Below, piece after piece: positions 1 through 9,120 of a stretch of 28,979 nt of DNA. Under the pieces are notes generated by a model. The model did no database searches and was not told the origin of the DNA. It was given only the letters and a program-made list of their open reading frames with translations. Both the position numbers and the translations under genes were made by a program. How positions within the stretch are numbered: the first letter of the stretch is position 1; every line of letters starts with the position of its first letter. Location: contig DASCNA010000039.1 in assembly GCA_036011305.1 (NCBI GenBank), positions 1 through 28,979 of the forward strand, read 5' to 3'. This DNA is from DASCNA01 sp036011305. GTDB taxonomy: Bacteria > Verrucomicrobiota > Lentisphaeria > Victivallales > GWF2-38-69.

Positions 1-1
1 A

Positions 2-139
2 TTGGTTGCAGCTATCTGGGGTGTATTTATCTGGAAAGAATTTAAGGGTGCTCCTAAAGGTACAAATAAAATACTTACTTTAATGTTTTTTGGATACTTG
101 ATAGGTTTAGCTTTAATTATAATTTCAAAATTTGCTTAA
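2..139 (+). CDS. C-terminal fragment of a DMT/GRP-type small-molecule permease (5' end outside the window)
   Basis: The frame is open from the window edge and ends in TAA at 137-139, leaving 45 residues. They form part of one membrane helix, a polar loop reading WKEFKGAPKGTNK, then a last hydrophobic helix ending in SKFA. From memory this loop and helix resemble the end of the drug/metabolite-transporter superfamily permeases annotated as RhaT-like, ureide-permease-like or 'multidrug DMT' proteins, which import sugars or small nitrogen compounds. Only the tail is visible, so the substrate cannot be judged. The stop lies 45 bases before the citDE start on the same strand with no clear terminator between, so it is probably the upstream gene of the same operon and could be its importer. 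Confidence 0.55.
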   Translation: MVAAIWGVFIWKEFKGAPKGTNKILTLMFFGYLIGLALIIISKFA

Positions 140-184
140 TAAAAGAATTTTCTTTATTAGCAATAAATATAAGAGAATGTGATT

Positions 185-1396
185 ATGTGTAAATCTTTTA
201 TTTCGGGAATGAGTAAAGATACAAAATCAGATTGTCGTGTCATTTTTATTCCTAAGGATAATGGTGGTACCGTTATAGAAGTTAAATCCAGTGTAAAAAC
301 TTTTTTTGGCAATTCTATATATGAGCTTGCCAAAAAAACTTTAATAGAACTTGATGTTGATAATTGTAAACTGAAAATCGAAGATTTTGGGGCATTGCCA
401 TATGTTTTGCAGGCAAGAATTGAATCTTCAGTCAAAACTGCATATCCTGAACTTAACAAGACTTCTCTTCCTGAATTGAAAGATTATAGTCATTCAATAC
501 CTGATAGAAATAGGTTTCGTATTACCAGACTTTATATACCTGGTAACCAGCCTAAGCTTATGATCAATGCAGGACTTTACAAACCTGATGGAGTTATTTT
601 AGATTTAGAAGATTCAGTTGCACCAGATGAAAAATTATCAGCAAGGTTAATTGTTCGTAATGCATTAAGAACTTTGAAGCTTTACGGTGCAGAGAAAATG
701 GTAAGGATAAATCAGGGAAATTTAGGATTATTAGACCTTGAAGAAATTATTCCTGAAAATGTCAACCTTATTCTTATTCCAAAGGTTGAAACTGCAGAAC
801 AACTTAAAGCTTTAGATAATAAAATTGATGAAATATCTAGGAAATATAACCGCCAGGAGCCACTATACCTTATGCCTATTATTGAAAGTGCAAGAGGTAT
901 TCTTAATGCGTTGGCAATAGCCGAAGCATCTGATAAAAATGTTGCTTTGGCCATTGGGCTGGAAGATTATACTGCTGATATTGGAGTACAGAGAACAGAG
1001 AAGGGGATAGAATCTCTCTTTGCAAGATCAATGGTTATCAATGCTGCAAAAGCTGCTGGTATTCAGGCTATCGATACAGTTTATTCAGATGTAGCTAACG
1101 ACATAGGTTTATTAGAGTCAAGTATTGATTCAAAACAGCTTGGGTTTGACGGTAAAGGATGTATTCATCCATGGCAGATAAAAATTGTTAAAAAAGGTTT
1201 TGCTCCTTCAGAAAATGAAGTTGAGTATGCAAAAAAAATTATTATAGCTTTTGAAATTGCAGACTCAAAAGGAGTTGGAGTAGTTTCTCTCGGCACAAAA
1301 ATGATTGATCCGCCCGTTGTAAAAAGAGCTTTGTATACACTGAAACAGGCTTTGGAATTAGGATTAATTTCTACAAACTGGAGGGATGAGATATGA
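185..1396 (+). CDS. citDE: Fused citrate-lyase acyl carrier protein and beta subunit (CitD-CitE), citryl-ACP-type lyase
   Basis: This 403-residue protein joins two citrate lyase subunits. Residues about 5-88 align with CitD, the carrier protein, over the SSVKxxFGNSI stretch and the FGALPYVLQARIESSVK stretch. Ser15 in the TKSDC context is the likely attachment site of the phosphoribosyl-dephospho-CoA arm. Residues about 110-395 are a CitE/HpcH-type TIM barrel, starting ITRLYIPGNQPK and carrying the metal-site motif LDLEDSVAPDEK. CitE splits citryl-ACP into oxaloacetate and acetyl-ACP. I chose ATG 185 over GTG 179 because AAGAGA at 171-176 is well spaced from it. The stop overlaps the citF start (ATGA at 1393-1396), which indicates translational coupling. 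CitC, CitX and CitG, needed to make and acetylate the arm, are not in the window. A related acid such as citramalate or methylcitrate is an alternative substrate. Confidence 0.88.
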   Translation: MCKSFISGMSKDTKSDCRVIFIPKDNGGTVIEVKSSVKTFFGNSIYELAKKTLIELDVDNCKLKIEDFGALPYVLQARIESSVKTAYPELNKTSLPELKDYSHSIPDRNRFRITRLYIPGNQPKLMINAGLYKPDGVILDLEDSVAPDEKLSARLIVRNALRTLKLYGAEKMVRINQGNLGLLDLEEIIPENVNLILIPKVETAEQLKALDNKIDEISRKYNRQEPLYLMPIIESARGILNALAIAEASDKNVALAIGLEDYTADIGVQRTEKGIESLFARSMVINAAKAAGIQAIDTVYSDVANDIGLLESSIDSKQLGFDGKGCIHPWQIKIVKKGFAPSENEVEYAKKIIIAFEIADSKGVGVVSLGTKMIDPPVVKRALYTLKQALELGLISTNWRDEI

Positions 1397-2952
1397 GTTG
1401 CAAATTAATAAAAAATGCAGCAGGGAGATTAGTTCCTGAAGAAATTAACGGTAAATCAGTTATTCCATTCAAAGGATTAGGTAAACATAGACCAACAGGT
1501 AAAAAATATGGACCATCTGTAGCCTCTTCTTTAGATTATCCACAAGACGGAAATAAGTGTGTCGCAAGTTTGGAAGAAGCTTTAATTAAATGTGGGTTGA
1601 AAGATGGAATGACAATATCTACTCATCATCATTTAAGAAATGGTGATTTAGTCAGTAATAAAATTTTTGATATATCCCATGAACTGGGGATAAAAGATTT
1701 AGTATGGTTTCCTTCTGCATCATTTCCGTGTAATGAGCCGATAATTGAACACTTGCAAAATGGAACTGTAAATCGTATTGAAGGAAGTATGAACGGCGCC
1801 CTTGGTAAATTCGTAACAGATGGCAAAATGAAAGGGACAGCTGTTTTAAGATCTCATGGCGGTAGATGTCAAGCTATTCAGGATGGTGAAGTTAAAATAG
1901 ATATTGCTGTAATTGCTGCCCCTAGTTCTGATCAATTCGGAAATGCTAATGGATTATTAGGTCCTTCTGCCTGCGGAGGATTAGGCTATGTTCTGATTGA
2001 TTATCAGTATGCAGAAAAAGTAATTATTGTTACCGACAATTTAATTGATTTTCCATGTATGCCTATGCAGATAGAAGGTAATTATGTCGATTATGTTGTA
2101 AAAGAGGATAAAATAGGAATTCCAGAAAAAATAGTTTCAGGTACTACTAAGATTACAAAAAGTCCGGATAGGCTTCTGATTGCTGAAATGACTGCAAAAT
2201 TTTGCAAACAAACTGAAATACTTCATGACGGTTGTTATATTCAGGCCGGTGCCGGTGGTACTTCATTGGCAATAGGAGTATTTTTACAGAAGTTTCTCAA
2301 AGAGAAAAACTGGAAAGCTAAATTAGGTTTTGGCGGCAGTACTCAGTATATGGTAAAAATGTTAGAAGAAGGCCAGATGGAGCATATACTTGATGCCCAG
2401 GCTTTTGACCTAGAAGCTGTAAGATCTGTAAAAGAAAATCTGAATCATCATGCTATATCAGTTTTTCATGCCTACAATTTTCATTCCAAGGGTAATTATA
2501 CCTCAATGATGGATATTATGATTTTGGGAGCTACTGAAGTGGATGTGAACTTTAACGGTAATGTAGTAACTCACTCTGATGGAAAGCTTTTTCATGGAAT
2601 AGGAGGTTGGCAGAACTGTCTGCATGCTAAATGTGTTATTTTACCAATACCTTTATTTAGAGATAGAATTCCCACCATAGTTGATAAAGTTACAACTTTA
2701 GTAGGACCCGGCAGCCTAATAGATGTAGTTGTTACTGAACGTGGAATTGCAATTAATCCATTAAGGAAAGATTTGCTTGAAGCTGTCAAAAACTCAGATT
2801 TACCAATATTAACAATTGAAGAATTGAAGGCTGAAGCAGAAGAAATTATTGGCGGATCACCAACTAAACCTGAGTTAACAGATGAAGTTGTTGGAGTTGT
2901 GAAATGGGTAGATGGAACAGTCATTGATTCAATTTATAAGATTAAAAATTAA
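1393..2952 (+). CDS. citF: Citrate lyase alpha subunit (citrate:acetyl-ACP transferase)
   Basis: The 519-residue product matches CitF along its length; the usual size is about 510. It exchanges the acetyl group on the carrier protein for citrate, making citryl-ACP for CitE. Visible family segments are STHHHLRNGD near residue 78, MNGALGKFV near 133, the TAVLRSHGG strand near 150, GAGGTSLAIGVF near 290 and VTERGIAINPLR near 456. The start is ATG 1393, preceded by GGAGGG at 1380-1385 and overlapping the citDE stop by four bases, so the subunits should be made in step. It is cytoplasmic, with no signal peptide. The gene is intact. The family assignment is strong, but the actual hydroxyacid substrate is not proven by sequence, and the neighbours are not the usual cit genes. 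Confidence 0.9.
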   Translation: MSCKLIKNAAGRLVPEEINGKSVIPFKGLGKHRPTGKKYGPSVASSLDYPQDGNKCVASLEEALIKCGLKDGMTISTHHHLRNGDLVSNKIFDISHELGIKDLVWFPSASFPCNEPIIEHLQNGTVNRIEGSMNGALGKFVTDGKMKGTAVLRSHGGRCQAIQDGEVKIDIAVIAAPSSDQFGNANGLLGPSACGGLGYVLIDYQYAEKVIIVTDNLIDFPCMPMQIEGNYVDYVVKEDKIGIPEKIVSGTTKITKSPDRLLIAEMTAKFCKQTEILHDGCYIQAGAGGTSLAIGVFLQKFLKEKNWKAKLGFGGSTQYMVKMLEEGQMEHILDAQAFDLEAVRSVKENLNHHAISVFHAYNFHSKGNYTSMMDIMILGATEVDVNFNGNVVTHSDGKLFHGIGGWQNCLHAKCVILPIPLFRDRIPTIVDKVTTLVGPGSLIDVVVTERGIAINPLRKDLLEAVKNSDLPILTIEELKAEAEEIIGGSPTKPELTDEVVGVVKWVDGTVIDSIYKIKN

Positions 2953-2978
2953 TTTAGTTGTTACAGGGGAAATTAGAT

Positions 2979-4136
2979 GTGAATACGAATCAATTTGAAG
3001 ACAAAGTAAAAGCTGTTTTATATGCTACTGCTTATGGAGATGCAATTGGAGCTGTAGTAGAAAAATTATCATATGAAGAAATCAAAGAGCAATATGGAAG
3101 AGTTGATTCTTTAAATAATGATTGGTATAAAAGTAATTGGGCTGGTATCAATAAAAAAAGGGGTCGCGGCATAGTAACAGATGATACTTTGATGACAATT
3201 GCTCTGATGAATATTTATAATGATCAGACCAGGCATCTTGATGCATGGGATATGGCAGACGGGATGGTAAAGGAAATTGCTTTTAAGAAAACTTATATCC
3301 CTGAATTCGGTAGAGAAGACTGTATCATTGAGAGACTGTTCTATCCTGAAAAATGGATTTTTATGCGTCACACATTGGCTAATTGTGATCCTAGAGAAGG
3401 GGGAATAGGCAATATGATTAACTGTGGTGCTGCAATGTATATTGCTCCTGTCGGTATAGTCAATGCCTGCAATCCTCAAGCTGCTTATAATGAAGCAATT
3501 AATTTTGCCAGCGGACATCAGTCAAGCTATGGATTGGAGGCCGCAGGTGTATTAGCTGCATGCGTAGCAAAAGCCTTTGAACCCGGAACAACTATAGATG
3601 ATGTAGTTGATACTGCCATCAGATTAGCTAAAGATGGAACAAAGATGGCTATTCAGGAGATTTGTGAGACAGCCAAATGTTTAATAAATGTAAGAGATGA
3701 TAAAGATTTAGTTGTTAAAAAATTTCAGGCTGTTATTGGAAAATATTCACCAATGGGAGATGATGTTAACAGAAAAGTAGAAAAAGTTGGTGTGCCTAGT
3801 AATCATTATACCTCAAGTAGAATTTTCAGCATTGAAGAACTTCCTATGGCATTGGGCTATTCTGTACTGAATAATGGTGATTTTAAAAACTCTATTATTG
3901 ATGGAATTAACTCAGGAAGAGATACAGATTCTATAGGTGTTATGATCGGGACTATACTTGGGGCACTGCGAGGAATGAATATTTTTAATAAGGAAGAAAT
4001 AAATATTCTTAATAATGCAAATAAAATTGATTTTACAGGTATCTCAAACAGATTTGCAGCAACTGCACTTGATATGATAATGGAAGACCAGAAACAGATG
4101 GAGATGTCTATTCAAAATTTAAAAAAATTACTATAA
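2979..4136 (+). CDS. ADP-ribosylglycohydrolase-family enzyme, single domain (DraG/ARH-like)
   Basis: This is a 385-residue all-helical hydrolase of the ADP-ribosylglycohydrolase family, whose members use a two-metal (usually Mg) centre to cleave N- or O-glycosidic bonds to ribose. The metal ligands are visible as TDDT at residues 67-70 and RDTDS near 314-318, and the N-terminal AYGDAIGA motif is present. I prefer GTG 2979 (AGGGGA at 2965-2970, good spacing) to the longer TTG frame at 2958, which has no ribosome binding site. It follows citF by 26 bases and precedes a second family member by about 26. There is no nitrogenase or DraT nearby, so a protein de-ADP-ribosylation role is unsupported. 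The setting between lyase and transporter genes suggests hydrolysis of a ribosylated or other glycosylated small molecule; this is inference. Confidence 0.85.
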   Translation: MNTNQFEDKVKAVLYATAYGDAIGAVVEKLSYEEIKEQYGRVDSLNNDWYKSNWAGINKKRGRGIVTDDTLMTIALMNIYNDQTRHLDAWDMADGMVKEIAFKKTYIPEFGREDCIIERLFYPEKWIFMRHTLANCDPREGGIGNMINCGAAMYIAPVGIVNACNPQAAYNEAINFASGHQSSYGLEAAGVLAACVAKAFEPGTTIDDVVDTAIRLAKDGTKMAIQEICETAKCLINVRDDKDLVVKKFQAVIGKYSPMGDDVNRKVEKVGVPSNHYTSSRIFSIEELPMALGYSVLNNGDFKNSIIDGINSGRDTDSIGVMIGTILGALRGMNIFNKEEINILNNANKIDFTGISNRFAATALDMIMEDQKQMEMSIQNLKKLL

Positions 4137-4162
4137 AATTAGCATAATATGGGGATATGAAA

Positions 4163-6286
4163 ATGATATCGAATAATTATTTGGAAAAGATATATGCCGG
4201 TTTTCTTGCAAAATCTATTGGTGTTAGACTTGGTGCTCCAGTAGAACCTAGTTTCTGGACTTATGATACAATAAAAAATCTTTATGGCGATATTCAAGGA
4301 TATGTCAAAGATTTTAAAAACTTTGCGGCAGATGATGATACGAACGGTCCTATTTTTTTTATAAGAGCAATTAATGATTATGGTAAGAAAAAAAAAATAA
4401 CTTCCGAAGATATTGGAAATACCTGGTTGAATTACACTTCGGAAGGGCACGGTATGTTCTGGTGGGGCGGTTATGGTATAAGTACTGAACATACTGCTTA
4501 TCTTAATTTAAAAAATGGAGTTAAGGCTCCGATGTCAGGATCTATCAGACAGAATGGAGAGACAATAGCAGAGCAGATTGGAGGACAGATATTTATTGAT
4601 TCATGGGGGCTTGTATGCCCTGGGAATGTAGAATTAGCTTCAGAATATGCTGAAATGGCAGCTAAAGTTTCTCATGATGGTGATGGGATGCACGGTGGTA
4701 AATTTATAGCGGGATGCATAGCGAAAGCTTTTGTTACAGATGATATCCTTGAAATTATTGAAGCCGGTTTATCAGTCGTGCCTGAAAACTCTGAATTTCT
4801 GAGAGTTAATAATGCTGTTATGAACTTTTATAATGATAATCCAAGTGATTTTGGTGCATGTTTCAAAATGCTGGAAAGAGATTTTGGCTATGATAAATAT
4901 AAAGGTATCTGCCACATGATACCAAATGCAGGTGTAGTAACTTTAGCACTGCTATATGGACAGGGAAGTATTTCACGTTCTTTGGAAATAGCTACTATGT
5001 GTGGATGGGATACCGACTGCAATGCCGGTAATGTCGGAACAATTGTAGGCGTAGCTTACGGACTTGAAAAAATAGAAGAGCATTACAGGAAACCTATAAA
5101 TGATATGCTGGTTGCATCAAGCATATCAGGCTCTTTAAATATTGTTGATATTCCAACTTTTGCAAAAGAACTCGCAGTTATAGGATATAATCTTTCAAAT
5201 GAAGAAATACCTGAATATTTAAATGGCAGTACAAATAAGAGAGATCTTTATTTTGACTTTGAACTTCCCGGAAGTACGCATGGATTTAGAGTTGAAGGAG
5301 CTAGGAAATTCTATAAACTTTCAAATACTGATCAATATTCTCTGAATAACAGGAGAAGCTTAAAACTTGCAATTTCAGATCTAAGAAGAGCAGGGGATAT
5401 AAAATTGTATTATAAACCATTTTATCGTAGAGAAGATTTTGATGATGAAAGATATCTGCCCATATTTTCACCTCAGGTGTATTCTGGGCAGGAAATAAAA
5501 ATTATTTATAAATCAGTTCTTAATTCAGGAAGAAGCATGATTGTCTCTCCATATGTAAGATTAACTAATTCCAGAGACAGAATAATCGGCAAATCTAATA
5601 AAATAGATAATTGCGACTGGAGTGTTATTGATTGGGTTATTCCTGATACTAATGGAGAAGCAGTCGATGAAATAGGACTTATTTTTGAGAATCCGTTTAA
5701 AGAAACTTATATCGGAGATTTTTATATCGATAATATTCATATATTCGGAGAAGGAAACCATTTTATAAATTTCACAAATGAAAAAGAGGAATTTAACAGT
5801 GTAACACAGTTTTCATACAATAGAGGTAAATGGAGTTTAGAAGATGGAAAACTTCAGGGAGTAGGTATTGAAGATGCTGAATGTTATACAGGTAATTACT
5901 ATATTGAAGATATCAGTTTAACAACAGTTTTAATGCCTAAAAACGGTTTTAATCACATGATTGCTTTTAGAGTTCAGGGACTTTTAAAAGGCTACTATTT
6001 TGGATTCAGCGGAGAAAACAGAGTTGCATTAATTAAAAATAATAATGGAATTAAAGAAACTTTGGCCGTGTGTGATTATTTATGGAAACTAGATAAAGAA
6101 TACTGTTTTAACGTTAAAGCTGTAGGGAATAATTTATCGATAAAAATAAATGATGAAAATATTTTAGATTTTAAGGATGAAAAAGATTGTTATGAATACG
6201 GTATGTATGGATTTGCTCTCTTTGAACAAGGCAGGTTACATGTTGTAAACTTGAAAGTTGACGAGTTGCGCAAGGGAGGTGAATAA
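4163..6286 (+). CDS. ADP-ribosylglycohydrolase-family enzyme with C-terminal beta-sandwich extension
   Basis: The protein has about 707 residues, roughly twice the family norm. Residues about 4-330 form the hydrolase domain, with metal-site motifs ADDDTNG (about 56-62), SHDGDGMHGG (about 170-179) and GWDTDCNAG (about 281-289). Two beta-rich regions follow. About 360-525 looks like a jelly-roll or galactose-binding-like module; about 535-700 looks like a concanavalin-like (DUF1080-type) domain with NHMIAFRVQG and NNLSIKINDENILDF. Such modules bind or flank carbohydrate, yet there is no signal peptide, so the enzyme should be cytoplasmic. I prefer ATG 4163 to ATG 4157 because GGGGA at 4151-4155 is only one base from the latter. 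The stop overlaps the next gene by one base. It is likely a hydrolase of an imported glycoside working with its single-domain neighbour. Confidence 0.85.
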   Translation: MISNNYLEKIYAGFLAKSIGVRLGAPVEPSFWTYDTIKNLYGDIQGYVKDFKNFAADDDTNGPIFFIRAINDYGKKKKITSEDIGNTWLNYTSEGHGMFWWGGYGISTEHTAYLNLKNGVKAPMSGSIRQNGETIAEQIGGQIFIDSWGLVCPGNVELASEYAEMAAKVSHDGDGMHGGKFIAGCIAKAFVTDDILEIIEAGLSVVPENSEFLRVNNAVMNFYNDNPSDFGACFKMLERDFGYDKYKGICHMIPNAGVVTLALLYGQGSISRSLEIATMCGWDTDCNAGNVGTIVGVAYGLEKIEEHYRKPINDMLVASSISGSLNIVDIPTFAKELAVIGYNLSNEEIPEYLNGSTNKRDLYFDFELPGSTHGFRVEGARKFYKLSNTDQYSLNNRRSLKLAISDLRRAGDIKLYYKPFYRREDFDDERYLPIFSPQVYSGQEIKIIYKSVLNSGRSMIVSPYVRLTNSRDRIIGKSNKIDNCDWSVIDWVIPDTNGEAVDEIGLIFENPFKETYIGDFYIDNIHIFGEGNHFINFTNEKEEFNSVTQFSYNRGKWSLEDGKLQGVGIEDAECYTGNYYIEDISLTTVLMPKNGFNHMIAFRVQGLLKGYYFGFSGENRVALIKNNNGIKETLAVCDYLWKLDKEYCFNVKAVGNNLSIKINDENILDFKDEKDCYEYGMYGFALFEQGRLHVVNLKVDELRKGGE

Positions 6287-7632
6287 TGTTGGACAGATTC
6301 AGACACTCTATTGTTTTTATAATAGTATTTTTTACAATCGGAGGTTCAATTTTTGGTTATGAACTTAGCATCATTGCCAGTGCTGCTCCTTTTATAAGAA
6401 GTAGTTTTCACCTCACTACAGTTCAATTATCAACATTGATGGGATTAATACTTTTAGGTGGCATAATGAGTAAAGCTATCATTATGTTTGCAGATTTTCT
6501 AGGCAGAAGAAATCTGATTATCTTTACTTTTTTTATTTATATTATCGGTTTTTTGATATTTACACATTCTCACAGTTATGCAATGCTTTCTGTCGGGAGA
6601 CTGATTCAAGGTGCTTCAATGACGCTGAATGCTGTTATATTTAATGTATATCTTGCCGAAATATCTCCTAAAAAAATAAGAGGAAGAGTTATCCTTGCTC
6701 AGCAGCTGTCATTTACAGCAGGTATACTTTTAGCCGGTATCGTCAGCTTAGGATATGTTAAATCAGGTAATTGGGAAGGTATGTTCAACTGTATTCTATT
6801 TCTCCCTATAATACTATTCTTTTTTTCATTTCTGCTTCCTCAGAGTCCAAGATGCCTTGCACTTAAAGGAAAGCTTGAAGAGGCTAAAACTATACTGAGA
6901 AAGATAAATAAAAAACTTACAAAAGAGCAGTTGGAACTCGAGTGTGAAGAACTGGTTTTTGATCATAAAAAAGACAGTAGTGTCAAAGAAAAACTGAAAC
7001 TGTATCTTAATAAAAAATATATAAAACCGATTTTGATAGTACTTGCTCTTTATGTGCTTGATCAGTTAACAGGTGTAAAAGCAATTTTTCAAACCAGTGT
7101 AGTAATACTTAACCAAACAGGTATAAGTTCAACTTTTGTAGGTGTTTTAGGCAGTATTTTTATAACAGGCATGAACTTTGTAATGACGATAGTGACACTT
7201 ATCTATATAGATAAACTTGGTAGAAAAAAAATATTGAAAATTGGTATTGCAGGTTTTGCTATATCAACACTGATAATGGGGTTAATTCTATTTTTGCTTC
7301 CTACGGGAAATGTGAAAGGCTGGGTTATGCTTATAGGTCTTGTTGTAGCTATCGGTTTTTATGCATTTGGACCAAGTGCCGTAATCGGAGTTTTGGCCTC
7401 TGAAATAATCCCGAATAGAGCCAGAAGTATCGGGCTGGTTATCTGCGGGTTGATTGCTAATATTGTCGGAATGATTTTTGTCTCCCAGTTCCTCATAATA
7501 GCAAAAGATGCTGGATATGGAATATTATTTACAGCAATAGCAATTTCAGCAATCATATTTTTTATTTTTGCACTCAAAGTTGTTCCGGAGACACGTGGTA
7601 AATCTTTAGAAGAAATAGAAAGTGGATTATAA
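6286..7632 (+). CDS. MFS transporter of the sugar porter family
   Basis: This 448-residue, 12-helix inner-membrane permease is of the sugar porter type (XylE/AraE/GLUT group). Family signatures are the loop ADFLGRRN after helix 2, PQSPRCLALKGKLEEA before the central loop (the PESPR motif), and the C-terminal PETRGKSLEEIE. Helix 7 reads DQLTGVKAIFQT where sugar porters usually have QQxxGxNxxxYY. The Asn and the Tyr pair that line the hexose site are therefore changed, and the substrate is probably not an ordinary hexose. The start ATG is preceded by GGGAGG and shares a base with the upstream stop (TAATG), giving tight coupling to the large ADP-ribosylglycohydrolase. It probably imports the glycoside or sugar handled by those enzymes. 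Confidence 0.88.
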   Translation: MLDRFRHSIVFIIVFFTIGGSIFGYELSIIASAAPFIRSSFHLTTVQLSTLMGLILLGGIMSKAIIMFADFLGRRNLIIFTFFIYIIGFLIFTHSHSYAMLSVGRLIQGASMTLNAVIFNVYLAEISPKKIRGRVILAQQLSFTAGILLAGIVSLGYVKSGNWEGMFNCILFLPIILFFFSFLLPQSPRCLALKGKLEEAKTILRKINKKLTKEQLELECEELVFDHKKDSSVKEKLKLYLNKKYIKPILIVLALYVLDQLTGVKAIFQTSVVILNQTGISSTFVGVLGSIFITGMNFVMTIVTLIYIDKLGRKKILKIGIAGFAISTLIMGLILFLLPTGNVKGWVMLIGLVVAIGFYAFGPSAVIGVLASEIIPNRARSIGLVICGLIANIVGMIFVSQFLIIAKDAGYGILFTAIAISAIIFFIFALKVVPETRGKSLEEIESGL

Positions 7633-7701
7633 GTAAGTTGGTGATTTGGTTTCTTTATAATTTACTATATAGTGTAATTAAAAAGTATAGGATGGGACGT
7701 A

Positions 7702-9114
7702 ATGGTTAGAGGGTTGAAAGAAAACGGAGAGTTTAATAAAGAACGAGCCATATTGCTGGTAATGCCATGGGTAATTTTTCTCCAGTTCATGCAGCTTTTT
7801 AACGAGAATTTATTTACAATTGCCACTCCTGAGATTGCCCATACTTTTTCTCTTTCTCCTTCGGTTGCAAGTATAGTTATTACAATCGCAGGTGTCTCGT
7901 TTGGTGTAGGTGGCGGAATTTATGCTGTCCTTTGTGATATTATCAGTGTCAGAAAGCTATTTGTATTCGGTGTAATTATTTTTTGTATAGGTTCTGTCCT
8001 TGGTTTTATCTTTCAAAATTATTATTTCATGATAGTTTTGAGTAGGTTTATTCAGACGTTGGGATCTGGTGTAATTCCTGGAGCAATATATGTTTTAATT
8101 GCACGTTATGTCCCTGATAGTAAAAAGTCTAAATACTACGGCTATTCCAGTGCAATGTTTCAGCTTTCTGCAGGCATCGGTTATTGTGCAGGAGGTTATA
8201 TTACGACTTACTTTGAATGGCAATATGGTTTTCTGATTCCGTTAATATCTTTAATTTGTCTGCCGGTTTTTTTGAAATATCTGCCAAATGAGGAATTAAG
8301 AAGCAAAAAGATTGATTTGTCAGGCGCAATACTACTAGCGGGCCTGATTTGTTTTTTTATACTGTCATTAGCTTTACTTAAATATACATATTTAATAATT
8401 GCAATAATATTTACTATATTGTTTATAAGTCATACTGTTATAAGAATGAAAAAAGGACGTGATATTTTTGTCTCTTTCTCAATGTTTAAAAATGTTAAAT
8501 TCATTTTTGGCATATTAGTGGGATTTTTAACTTTTTGTGTCCAAATGGGAGTATTTTTTATCCTGCCATTTATAATGAAAGACGTTTACGCAGTTAATTC
8601 TACAGTCCTTGGTGACATGTTTATTCCTGCCAGTTTTGCGGCTTTTCTTGTCGGTGCAAATGGAGGGCGTTTTGTTAGAATTTTCGGTAGAGAAAGATGC
8701 TCTTATATTGGTGTCGGCAGCATTGTTTTAGGTCTATGTATAATAGCGGGATTTATGGGAAGTTCTGTTGCTTTTGTTCTAGTAGGATTAATTTTATTCA
8801 GTTGCGGTTTTCCTCTGTTTTTTGTAACTTTTATGGACCTTTTTACCGCAGGAATGCCAGCACACAGTATTGGTTCCGGTTTGGGAATATATAATATATT
8901 AACTTATTTTGTCAGCTCGTTAATACCGACTATTATCGGTCTTGCATTGACATATAAAATATTTAATGTTCGTGTTATGCCTATTCTATCAGGGAAAAGT
9001 ATTTGCGTAAACTACAGTAATATAGTTTATATTCTTGCCTTGATGGAAGCATTAGGAATTATAATATTTTACATTGTTTATTGTCGAAAATCACGGAAAC
9101 CTAAAAAAGGATAG
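7702..9114 (+). CDS. MFS transporter, DHA2/TetA(L)-like, probable 14-helix exporter
   Basis: The 470-residue membrane protein has the length and pattern of the 14-helix drug:proton antiporters of Gram-positive type. It opens with PWVIFLQFMQLFNENLFTIATPEIA, the helix-1 region with the target-discriminating Asn. Motif A is weak (CDIISVRKLF). A motif-C-like stretch near residue 155, AGIGYCAGGYIT, is the antiporter signature region. A 69-base gap (7633-7701), including an imperfect palindrome around 7656-7679, separates it from the sugar porter, but there is no clear terminator, so it can belong to the same transcript. The start is ATG 7702 after GGATGGGACG. It may export a toxic by-product or act as a second uptake system; substrate unknown. 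Confidence 0.8.
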   Translation: MVRGLKENGEFNKERAILLVMPWVIFLQFMQLFNENLFTIATPEIAHTFSLSPSVASIVITIAGVSFGVGGGIYAVLCDIISVRKLFVFGVIIFCIGSVLGFIFQNYYFMIVLSRFIQTLGSGVIPGAIYVLIARYVPDSKKSKYYGYSSAMFQLSAGIGYCAGGYITTYFEWQYGFLIPLISLICLPVFLKYLPNEELRSKKIDLSGAILLAGLICFFILSLALLKYTYLIIAIIFTILFISHTVIRMKKGRDIFVSFSMFKNVKFIFGILVGFLTFCVQMGVFFILPFIMKDVYAVNSTVLGDMFIPASFAAFLVGANGGRFVRIFGRERCSYIGVGSIVLGLCIIAGFMGSSVAFVLVGLILFSCGFPLFFVTFMDLFTAGMPAHSIGSGLGIYNILTYFVSSLIPTIIGLALTYKIFNVRVMPILSGKSICVNYSNIVYILALMEALGIIIFYIVYCRKSRKPKKG

Positions 9115-9120
9115 CTAACG

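Noticed and set aside
3111..3518. 135-codon frame antisense to the first ADP-ribosylglycohydrolase
   Set aside because: The sense strand encodes conserved metal-site motifs in this span; the antisense product resembles nothing.
2979..6286. DraG-type regulation of nitrogenase by the glycohydrolases
   Set aside because: No draT or nif genes are near, and the operon partners are metabolic and transport genes.
7656..7679. Imperfect palindrome around ACTATATAGT between the two MFS genes
   Set aside because: Mismatches in the arms, no T-run and very AT-rich context; cannot be told from chance, so not listed as an operator or terminator.
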